Assembly: GCF_900589395.1 (NCBI RefSeq)
Contig: NZ_UUIS01000001.1
Location: forward strand, 268,460-332,459
Source: Pseudomonas viridiflava
GTDB lineage: Bacteria; Pseudomonadota; Gammaproteobacteria; Pseudomonadales; Pseudomonadaceae
DNA length: 64,000 bases
Direction: 5' to 3'
Both the position numbers and the translations under genes were made by a program. A model generated the notes under the pieces. The model was given only the letters and a program-made list of their open reading frames with translations. It searched no databases and was not told where the DNA came from. Shown here one piece after another: positions 57,860 to 64,000 of the stretch (position 1 is the stretch's first letter; the number at the start of each line of letters is the position of its first letter).

Positions 57860-59023
57860 TCAGCCTCTTCGCCCCCGGTCCAGCAGGTTGACCACCAGCC
57901 GGTCCAGCCACCCCCATATCCGCTGCTTGACCCGGCGCCAGAGCGGCCGGGCCTTCCAGTCGGCCAGGGTCACCGGGCTGCTGCGGGCAAAGTCGGTGTC
58001 GAAGCTGGCCACGACCTGGGCCGTCAGCGCAGGGTCGATGGCCTCCAGATTGGCCTCCAGATTGAAATGCAGGTTCCAGTGATCGAAGTTGCACGAGCCG
58101 ATGCTGGTCCAGTCGTCGATCAATACCATTTTCAGGTGCAGAAAACACGGCTGGTATTCGAAGATCTTGACCCCGGCGCGCAGCAGGCGCGGGTAGTAGC
58201 GATGCCCGGCATAGCGTACCGAAGGGTGATCGGTGCGCGGGCCGGTGAGCAACAGGCGCACATCCACCCCGTTCATTGCCGCCTTGCGCAGTGAACGGCG
58301 CACCCGCCAGGTGGGCAGGAAATAAGGCGTCGCCAGCCAGATCCGTCGCTGCCCGCTGTTCAGGGCCCGCACCAGCGACTGCAGAATGTCGCGGTGCTGG
58401 CGTGAGTCGGCATACGCCACCCGCCCCAGCCCCTGGCCCGACACTGGCACCTTGGGCAAATGGGTCAGGCCGAAGTTTTCCTGCGGGCGCCAGGCCGTGG
58501 GTTTGTCATTGGCATGGAACTGCCGGTCGAACAGCGCCTGCCAGTCGATCACCAGAGGGCCGGTGATTTCCACCATCACCTCATGCCACTGGCTGACCGG
58601 CTTGTCAGGCTCCCAGAACTCATCGGTCACCCCTGTGCCGCCGACCACCGCCAGGCGCTTGTCGACCAGCAACAGCTTGCGATGATCGCGGTACAGGTTG
58701 CGCAGGCCGCGGCGCAGGCCGACCGGGTTATACAACCGCAGGATCACCCCGGCATCGGCCAGCCGTTGGCGCAGCCGCGAGCCGAAGGCCTGGGCGCCGT
58801 AGCCATCGAACAGACACCGCACGATCACCCCACGCCGCGCGGCCGCCACCAGCGCGTCCACCACGGCGTTCGCGCAACTGCCGGCCTCAACCAGGTACAG
58901 CTCCAGGTCGACCTGTTGTTGCGCCTGGTCGATGGCCGCCAGCATGCGCGGGAAAAAGCTCGGCCCGTCGATCAACAGTTCGAACCGGTTGTCTTTGCGC
59001 CATGGAAAAATCGCTCCGGCCAT
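57860..59023 (-). CDS. Phospholipase D-family cardiolipin synthase (ClsB-like)
   Basis: A 387-residue enzyme with two HKD motifs: H114/K116/D121 in HRKLLLVDKRL and H296/K298/D303 in HLKMVLIDDWTSIGSCNFD. There is no N-terminal membrane hairpin, so it fits ClsB rather than ClsA. It condenses phosphatidylglycerol or exchanges head groups to make cardiolipin. The ATG at 59023 follows the YceI stop by 3 bases on the same strand, so the two are cotranscribed, although its ribosome site is weak. It is convergent with the oxidoreductase. Confidence 0.9.
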   Translation of the reverse strand: MAGAIFPWRKDNRFELLIDGPSFFPRMLAAIDQAQQQVDLELYLVEAGSCANAVVDALVAAARRGVIVRCLFDGYGAQAFGSRLRQRLADAGVILRLYNPVGLRRGLRNLYRDHRKLLLVDKRLAVVGGTGVTDEFWEPDKPVSQWHEVMVEITGPLVIDWQALFDRQFHANDKPTAWRPQENFGLTHLPKVPVSGQGLGRVAYADSRQHRDILQSLVRALNSGQRRIWLATPYFLPTWRVRRSLRKAAMNGVDVRLLLTGPRTDHPSVRYAGHRYYPRLLRAGVKIFEYQPCFLHLKMVLIDDWTSIGSCNFDHWNLHFNLEANLEAIDPALTAQVVASFDTDFARSSPVTLADWKARPLWRRVKQRIWGWLDRLVVNLLDRGRRG

Positions 59024-59026
59024 GGC

Positions 59027-59608
59027 TCAGTTCGCCGCGAAGATCAGAACGGCGCCCACCGGCACCGCCAGGTTGAGCGCCGCCAGTGCGCCGTGCTTGC
59101 GCAGCGTTTCAAAACCTTGCGCCAGGCCGAAGTCGTCGGCCTGCACCACCAGCGGCTCCAGGGTCACCACCTGAAAACGCTGGTGGTCGAGCCGGGTGAC
59201 CAGCAAGTCGGCTTTGTAAGTGTGTGGCTTGCCGCGCAAGGCCACGGTAACGGGCAGGCGCATTTCCATCTGGGCACCGGGCGCCAGGGCCAGCAATGGC
59301 GCCAGGGTCAGCCGGGCCTGGATGCGCGCACCGGGCGTACGCTTGATGTCGAACAGGTGCTCGCGCAGTTGTTCGTCGCGTCGGGCGTTACCGGTGCTGA
59401 CCGAGTCCAGCTCGACATCCACCTGCGCCAGCCCCTGGTCATCGACCTTGCCCTTGAGCACCACAAAGCGATGCACCTCGGCGCGCTCGGCATTGCTGGA
59501 GGTGGTGAACGACAGCCGTGAAGAATCGTTATCCAGAGACCAGCCGGCCTGAACCGGCAGCGCCAGGGTGGCGAACATCACCGGCACCAGACGAAGGAAA
59601 TTGAGCAT
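59027..59608 (-). CDS. YceI-family periplasmic protein
   Basis: A 193-residue protein with a Sec signal peptide (FLRLVPVMFATLALPVQA, cleavage before GWSLD) and the YceI lipocalin-like barrel (NDSSRLSFTTSSNAE, LDSVSTGNARRDEQLREHLFD, KPHTYKADLLVTR). YceI proteins bind isoprenoid-type lipids, and some are induced by high pH or osmotic stress. The ATG at 59608 has GGAGT 8 bases upstream; longer starts would bury the signal. It is upstream of and coupled to the ClsB-like gene, suggesting an envelope-lipid theme. Confidence 0.88.
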   Translation of the reverse strand: MLNFLRLVPVMFATLALPVQAGWSLDNDSSRLSFTTSSNAERAEVHRFVVLKGKVDDQGLAQVDVELDSVSTGNARRDEQLREHLFDIKRTPGARIQARLTLAPLLALAPGAQMEMRLPVTVALRGKPHTYKADLLVTRLDHQRFQVVTLEPLVVQADDFGLAQGFETLRKHGALAALNLAVPVGAVLIFAAN

Positions 59609-59684
59609 GCACACTCCGAGCACAAGGGACGACAACCGTCGGGCTGTCAGACCGCAGGTAAACAGCCCGGTTCGCGGCTGGCGA

Positions 59685-60020
59685 TCATGGCGGTGACAAT
59701 AACCGACAGCCCTGGCGCTCGCCCAGCCACATCGCCCGGTTGCTGCGCCCCATGCCGCTGGCGGTAACGGTGCGGGTGGCCTGGTCATCGATCAATGTGC
59801 CCGGCACGTACTGCTTGACGTAGCCCTGGCAATACTCGGCAGGATTGCGCGTGACATAGCGGCACGAGCAATACTCCTTGGCGGTGTAGGCGCTGATGAT
59901 GTCGGGGAAGGCCTGCAAGGCCACGCGCTGTTGCCACAGCCAGATGACCAGGGCCGCCATGGCCAGCAGCAACAAGGTCACCCACGGATGGCGCCGGACA
60001 AACCCGCCAGGCGCGCTCAT
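59685..60020 (-). CDS. Small membrane-anchored Cys-rich protein
   Basis: A 111-residue protein with one N-terminal membrane segment (HPWVTLLLLAMAALVIWLWQQ) and a periplasmic domain carrying four Cys (EYCSCRYV, EYCQGY, QGCRLL), which could form two disulfides. The ATG overlaps the serine hydrolase stop (ATGA), so it is translated with that enzyme. I do not recognise the domain; it may assist or localise the hydrolase. Confidence 0.75.
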   Translation of the reverse strand: MSAPGGFVRRHPWVTLLLLAMAALVIWLWQQRVALQAFPDIISAYTAKEYCSCRYVTRNPAEYCQGYVKQYVPGTLIDDQATRTVTASGMGRSNRAMWLGERQGCRLLSPP

Positions 60021-61114
60021 GGCCGGGCCTGCGCAGCGAAGGCGGCCAGTGTCAGTTGCAGCAGCCGGTCATGGCTGAAACCGCCGTCGCGATCGTCCCC
60101 GTAACGCACGATCACCAGGCCTGCGCTGGGAATCACATACACGCCCTGCCCCCAGTGCCCGAGGCCGGCGAAAGTGTCAGCCGGCGCATGCGGCCAGGGA
60201 CCGGGCGCGCCGGTGGCCGTGCGATTGAGCCACCAGTGGCCGCCAATAGCCTCGTTGCCGGCATCGGCATTGCGCCCGGCAAAGGGCGAAAGCAAAAAAT
60301 CGACCCAGGCGTGCGGCACCAGTTGCCGATCGCCCCAACGCCCTGAACGCTGCATCAACAGGCCGATACGGGCCAGGTCTCGCGCACTCATGTAAAGGTA
60401 CGATGAACCGACGAACGTGCCGCTGGCATCGGTCTCCCAGACAGCACTGTCGATGCCCAGCGGCTCGAACAGGGCTGTCCAGGGATAGTCAGGATACGCC
60501 TGGTCGCCAACCATGGTTTTCAGCGCCGCGGCCAGGACCGTGCTGTCGCCACTGGAGTAGCGCCAGGCCGTACCAGGCGCCCAGGCCGCGCCATGGTCGG
60601 CAACGAACCGCGCCATGTCCTGGCGCCCGTGGGTATAGAGCATGGCCACCACCGAGGAGTTGAGCGGGGCGTATTCGTAGCTTTCCTGCCAGTCGAGCCC
60701 TGAGGCCCAGTGCAACAGGTCTTCAAGACTGACCTGCGGATGGGCCTTGAACGGCGGATAGAACTGCGCCACCGGATCCTGCAGGCCGAAGCGTCCTTCG
60801 CCAGACGCCACCCCCAGCAGCGTGGCCAGTACGCTCTTGCTCACCGACCAGGTCAGGTGCGCCGTGTTGGCCGTGGTCACTCCGGCATAGCGCTCATAGA
60901 CGATCTGCCCGTCGCGCACCACCAGCAAGGCGTCGGTGCGCACGCCTTCGCGGGTGGCCTCGTTACGGGGCGCAAAGGCATAGCCTTCCAGCGCCTGCAA
61001 GGCCACGCTCGAGACAGCCGGCACCTGGTGCCATTGCGGCTGTGGCCAGTGTTCAGCCTGGCTGGCGGTCGTGCTCAGACTCATCAACAAAAAGAGGGCC
61101 AGACGCTGAATCAT
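60017..61114 (-). CDS. Serine hydrolase, class C beta-lactamase/penicillin-binding fold
   Basis: A 365-residue protein with a Sec signal peptide (IQRLALFLLMSLSTTASQA). The catalytic S-x-x-K is S90-VS-K93 (WSVSKSVLA); the second motif is Y-S-S in RYSSGDSTVL rather than Y-x-N; the third is probably GHWGQGVYV. This pattern fits esterase/peptidase members of the family (EstB, 6-aminohexanoate hydrolase-like) more than true AmpC. It is the upstream gene of a coupled pair with the Cys-rich membrane protein. Substrate unknown. Confidence 0.87.
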   Translation of the reverse strand: MIQRLALFLLMSLSTTASQAEHWPQPQWHQVPAVSSVALQALEGYAFAPRNEATREGVRTDALLVVRDGQIVYERYAGVTTANTAHLTWSVSKSVLATLLGVASGEGRFGLQDPVAQFYPPFKAHPQVSLEDLLHWASGLDWQESYEYAPLNSSVVAMLYTHGRQDMARFVADHGAAWAPGTAWRYSSGDSTVLAAALKTMVGDQAYPDYPWTALFEPLGIDSAVWETDASGTFVGSSYLYMSARDLARIGLLMQRSGRWGDRQLVPHAWVDFLLSPFAGRNADAGNEAIGGHWWLNRTATGAPGPWPHAPADTFAGLGHWGQGVYVIPSAGLVIVRYGDDRDGGFSHDRLLQLTLAAFAAQARP

Positions 61115-61475
61115 CGAAGGTCTACCGGCAGGACAGTGCAACGACCCTAACAACGGTTGATGACAGAACGAGGGGCTGGTGTAGGAGCGCGCTCCTACAA
61201 AGGTGAATTTAATCGCCAGTAAAATCAGTAAGTTATTTTTATATTGATCAGAGCCAGCTGGCTGTCGGCGATACATCCACTGCAAGCGGGTCGGTTTTAC
61301 CAGTCTGCTCACAAATAACCCGAGAACAGTCAAGCACCCGCAAACCCCTGGTAACACAACCATCACCAAAGCTTCACGGGCATGACACGGCGCCTCCCTA
61401 GCCTGCACCTACAGCAAAGCGCTTGGACACATTCAGTCGAACAGCCCTTGCAGGGCTGGCTCCCGGAGAGTTCGC
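61115..61475. other. Intergenic between serine hydrolase and olsB
   Basis: 361 bases without a gene. It contains a perfect 18-bp REP-derived palindrome (61181-61198), then an AT-rich stretch (about 61200-61260) likely to hold divergent promoters. Confidence 0.55.
61181..61198. repeat. Perfect palindrome derived from REP ends
   Basis: GTAGGAGCGCGCTCCTAC is an 18-bp perfect palindrome made of the first nine bases of the REP seen at 4879 and 14789 joined to their reverse complement. It looks like a collapsed REP pair. Confidence 0.8.
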
Positions 61476-62231
61476 ATGACCCAGATCGCTCGCATTCGTG
61501 ACACCCGCCCCGAACGTCGTCTCCAGGCCGAACGCCTGATCGGGCAGCATGCCCTTCAGGAAGCCCAGGCCCTGCGCTTCAGCGTCTTCAGCCAGGAATT
61601 CAATGCTCGTCTGAAGGGCGCCGAACTGGGCCTGGACATCGACGACTACGATGTTCACTGCATGCACATCGGTGTGCGCGACCTCAGCACTGGACGTCTG
61701 GTAGCCACCACCCGCCTGCTCGACCACAAGGCCGCCGACACCCTGGGGCGCTTCTACAGCGAAGAAGAATTCAGCCTGCATGGCCTCAGCCACCTGCAAG
61801 GCCCGATCCTTGAACTGGGCCGTACCTGCGTCGACCCGGCCTACCGTAACGGCGGCACCATCGCCGTGCTCTGGAGCGAGCTGGCCGAGGTGCTCAACGA
61901 GGGCCGCTACAGCTACCTGATGGGCTGCGCCAGCATTCCGATGCAGGACGGCGGCATTCAGGCCCACGCCATCATGCAGCGCCTGCGTGAACGCTACCTG
62001 TGCAATGAACACCTGCGCGCCGAACCCAAGACCCCGCTGCCCAGCCTTGATGTGCCGAGCAATGTGATCTGCGAAATGCCGCCGCTGCTCAAGGCCTACA
62101 TGCGCCTGGGCGCCAGGATTTGCGGCGAACCGTGCTGGGACCCGGAATTCCAGGTGGCCGACGTGTTCATCCTGCTCAAGCGCGATGACCTGTGCCCGCG
62201 CTACGCCAAGCACTTCAAGGCCGCCGTGTGA
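61476..62231 (+). CDS. olsB: L-ornithine N(alpha)-acyltransferase OlsB
   Basis: A 251-residue GNAT-type acyltransferase that transfers a 3-hydroxyacyl group from acyl-ACP to ornithine, forming lyso-ornithine lipid. Landmarks are [46 protein letters not shown] and [14 protein letters not shown]. In P. aeruginosa the olsBA pair is induced by phosphate limitation; a Pho box is not obvious here by eye. Its TGA overlaps the olsA ATG (TGATG), so the two enzymes are made together. Confidence 0.93.
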   Translation: MTQIARIRDTRPERRLQAERLIGQHALQEAQALRFSVFSQEFNARLKGAELGLDIDDYDVHCMHIGVRDLSTGRLVATTRLLDHKAADTLGRFYSEEEFSLHGLSHLQGPILELGRTCVDPAYRNGGTIAVLWSELAEVLNEGRYSYLMGCASIPMQDGGIQAHAIMQRLRERYLCNEHLRAEPKTPLPSLDVPSNVICEMPPLLKAYMRLGARICGEPCWDPEFQVADVFILLKRDDLCPRYAKHFKAAV

Positions 62232-63034
62232 TGATCCGGGTGCGTCGTCTGGCGCGTGTGACCCAGGTACTGCTGGTGGTGCTGGCCGGGTTGCTGATGG
62301 CCGGTGTGGTGGCGACCCTGGAACGACTGAAACTGGGCGGCTCGATGGCCATGCGTCAGCGTTGCAGCCGCTGGTTCATGGCGCGGCTGAGCAATGCCCT
62401 GCCATTTCGCATCACGGTCATCGGCGAGTTGCCGCGCCAGCCGATGCTGTGGGTGTGCAATCACGTGTCGTGGACCGACATTCCGTTGCTGGGGCGGCTG
62501 ATACCGTTGTCGTTCCTGTCCAAGGCCGAGGTGCGCACCTGGCCGGTCGCCGGCTGGCTGGCGCACAACGCCGGCACGCTGTTCATCCGTCGTGGTGCCG
62601 GCGACAGCCGTCTGGTGCAGCGCCAGATGACCCGACACCTGCAACAAGGCAGCCCGCTGCTGATCTTTCCGGAAGGCACCACCACCGACGGGCGCAGCCT
62701 GCGCACCTTCCATGGCCGGCTGCTGGGCAGCGCCATCGAGGCCGGTGTCGACCTGCAACCGGTGGCTATCCAGTACCTGCGCAACGGCCAGCCCGACACC
62801 CTCGCGCCATTCATTGGCGATGACGACCTGCTCTCGCATCTGCGCAGGTTACTGAGCCACGAACAGGGTGAGGTGCATGTCCACCTGCTCAAACCCATTG
62901 CCAGCGCAGGCCAGGACCGTGCCGTATTGGCCTTGCAGGCTCGGCAGGCGGTTCAACTGGCATTGTTCGGCGCGGCGCCTGTCGAGGCGCCGGTCATGAC
63001 GCCCGCCACGCCGTCATCGGCCAAGGCCGCCTGA
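62231..63034 (+). CDS. olsA: Lyso-ornithine lipid O-acyltransferase OlsA
   Basis: A 267-residue PlsC-family acyltransferase that adds the second acyl chain to lyso-ornithine lipid. One N-terminal membrane segment (VTQVLLVVLAGLLMAGVVA) is followed by the H-x4-D motif (NHVSWTD, H78 and D83), the RRGAGDSR block and FPEGTTTDG. The C-terminal about 27 residues (GAAPVEAPVMTPATPSSAKAA) are low complexity and overlap the convergent acpH gene by 82 bases. It makes a phosphorus-free membrane lipid with OlsB. Confidence 0.92.
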   Translation: MIRVRRLARVTQVLLVVLAGLLMAGVVATLERLKLGGSMAMRQRCSRWFMARLSNALPFRITVIGELPRQPMLWVCNHVSWTDIPLLGRLIPLSFLSKAEVRTWPVAGWLAHNAGTLFIRRGAGDSRLVQRQMTRHLQQGSPLLIFPEGTTTDGRSLRTFHGRLLGSAIEAGVDLQPVAIQYLRNGQPDTLAPFIGDDDLLSHLRRLLSHEQGEVHVHLLKPIASAGQDRAVLALQARQAVQLALFGAAPVEAPVMTPATPSSAKAA

Positions 63035-63591
63035 GCGAACGCCTGCAACAAGGGGTAGAACGTCTCGAAGTCGGCACTCAAGGGCTCGTAGAGGTCAGGC
63101 AATTGCTGCATGGCCTCGAACAACCCGGCCGGGCGACTCAGGCGCCGGGCGATGCCCTGTAGCGCCATCTCCACCACGGCATAGTCCCGGTACGAGCCCA
63201 GCCAGTCCTGCGCCGCCATGCGCGGTGCAATCAGCGCCAGGCGCTCCGGCAGGTCGGGCTCGGCGGCCAGCACGCGGTACACCTGGTCGGTGAAGACCGG
63301 CAGCGGTATGGCGGCATGCCGAGGCCAGTCACGGGCCAGGCAATGGTCGAAAAACACATCCAGCACAATGCCGGCGTAACGCCGATGCTGCGGACCGAAG
63401 CGCTGCAAGGCGTGGCGAACCACAGGATGCTGATCGGTAAACGCATCGATGCGCCGGTGCAGGCGGATCGAGGCTTCCAGTTCAGGGGCAAAGCGTCCGG
63501 CCAGCGGTCCTTTGACAAAGTCGCCATACAGGCTGCCGAGCAATTGGGCGGGCCGCTGGCCGCCAAGATGAAGGTGCGCGAGATAGTTCAT
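62953..63591 (-). CDS. acpH: Acyl carrier protein phosphodiesterase (DUF479)
   Basis: A 212-residue enzyme of the HD-like AcpH family that hydrolyses 4'-phosphopantetheine from ACP. The start MNYLAHLHLGGQRPAQLLGSLYGDFVKG is the family signature and VLDVFFDHCLARDW carries the metal-binding His/Asp. The last about 20 residues extend into the 3' end of olsA in antisense. It is divergent from the ArsR gene across a repeat-rich region of 180 bases. Confidence 0.88.
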   Translation of the reverse strand: MNYLAHLHLGGQRPAQLLGSLYGDFVKGPLAGRFAPELEASIRLHRRIDAFTDQHPVVRHALQRFGPQHRRYAGIVLDVFFDHCLARDWPRHAAIPLPVFTDQVYRVLAAEPDLPERLALIAPRMAAQDWLGSYRDYAVVEMALQGIARRLSRPAGLFEAMQQLPDLYEPLSADFETFYPLLQAFAQAALADDGVAGVMTGASTGAAPNNAS

Positions 63592-63633
63592 GCCTCAAGC
63601 CTACGCTGGATTGCCAGGAAACGGCCATCGCAT

Positions 63634-63749
63634 CGTTATAACGCGATATACCGATTTGTTTGAGGCCGAGCACTTTTGGGTATTTGTGTATCGGAAAAAC
63701 CCGATATAAAGTTCGCCATATCGCCATATCGCCATATCGCGATATACCG
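63634..63749. promoter_or_regulatory. Operator-like repeat zone upstream of the ArsR gene
   Basis: CGCGATATACCG occurs at 63642-63653 and again at 63738-63749. Between and before them lie CGTTATAACG (63634-63643, perfect dyad) and four 8-base units at 63714-63745 (three CGCCATAT then CGCGATAT). Repeated CGATAT-type half-sites before a divergent regulator suggest operator DNA. Confidence 0.6.
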
Positions 63750-63771
63750 CTACACCCCCCTTGAGAACGAC

Positions 63772-64000
63772 ATGCCTATCGACCTCGACGAAATCATGAA
63801 AGCCCTGGCCCACCCGGTTCGCCGTGAAATCCTGGTCTGGCTCAAGGACCCGCACGCATGCTTTCCAGGGCAGGAACACTCCCTGGCGCACGGCGTCTGC
63901 GCCGGCCAGATCGATCAGCGTGCCGGGCTTTCTCAATCGACGGTGTCCGCTCACCTTGCCACCTTGCAACGCGCGGGCCTGATCACCAGCAAGAAAGTCG
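63772..64000 (+). CDS. ArsR-family regulator (3' end outside window)
   Basis: The ATG at 63772 opens a frame that runs to the end of the window (76 codons visible). It reads MPIDLDEIMKALAHPVRREI, the classical ArsR opening, then LSQSTVSAHLATLQRAGLI, the recognition helix. A Cys pair is at ACFPGQ and GVCAGQ, which could be redox or metal sensing but is not the usual CVC. The upstream operator-like repeats suggest autoregulation. The rest of the gene and its target lie beyond the window. Confidence 0.85.
   Translation, partial: MPIDLDEIMKALAHPVRREILVWLKDPHACFPGQEHSLAHGVCAGQIDQRAGLSQSTVSAHLATLQRAGLITSKKV

Overview
This 64 kb window is a typical GC-rich Pseudomonas chromosome segment, most like the P. 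putida/P. fluorescens side of the genus. The genus call rests on gene content: a MvaT-type H-NS analogue, a ku-ligD pair with the phosphoesterase-ligase-polymerase domain order, a Pseudomonas-type Mrp antiporter with fused A+B subunits, the pcaRIJFT block with PcaR boxes, olsBA, class I fumarase and type II pyruvate kinase, plus REP-type intergenic repeats. I see no rRNA, tRNA, CRISPR array, prophage or intact insertion sequence. Most ordinary genes sit in short co-directional operons with ATGA-type overlaps.

Layout. 0-5 kb: 3' part of mfd, a CsiV-like periplasmic protein and a SWIM/SNF2 helicase. 5-10 kb: a Tat-exported aldo/keto reductase and the NHEJ operon ku-ligD. 10-13 kb: an alkanesulfonate monooxygenase coupled to a sensor-less sigma-54 activator, with a sigma-54-like promoter in front; then a SoxR/monooxygenase divergent pair around a near-perfect SoxR box. 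13-18.6 kb: XRE-cupin regulator, EamA exporter, a REP/tandem-repeat patch, an AT-rich islet with two unrecognised proteins (one secreted), and a TetR/GST divergent pair with a duplicated operator. 18.6-25 kb: six-gene Mrp Na+/H+ antiporter operon with a sigma-54-like promoter. 25-30 kb: small conserved genes, an orphan Tle-type lipase (T6SS effector family), an unusual chemoreceptor and a large imperfect palindromic repeat. 30-35.5 kb: lower beta-ketoadipate pathway (pcaT, F, J, I, R) with PcaR boxes, followed by a candidate small RNA. 36-45 kb: Pit phosphate transporter, HerA-like ATPase, glycosyltransferase plus deacetylase, a 59-aa antisense-overlapping gene, purU, mvaT-like gene and sbcB. 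45-52 kb: a tightly overlapping RDD/SpoIIM/DUF4129/DUF4350/MoxR/DUF58 operon. 52-64 kb: PilZ protein, lipoprotein, pyruvate kinase, fumarase, ferredoxin-reductase fusion, cardiolipin synthase-like PLD, YceI, serine hydrolase, ornithine-lipid genes olsBA, AcpH and the start of an ArsR regulator.

How the parts work together. Several blocks are local regulatory circuits that can be read from the DNA: SoxR with its target monooxygenase, TetR with its GST, PcaR with pcaIJ and itself, and ArsR with a repeat-rich operator zone. The pca block converts beta-ketoadipate, imported by PcaT, to succinyl-CoA and acetyl-CoA; the upper pca genes lie outside the window. The least understood multi-gene unit is the MoxR/DUF58 membrane operon. 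The least understood single loci are the 15.3-16.9 kb islet, the orphan lipase, and the terminator-bearing transcript predicted at 35.5 kb.
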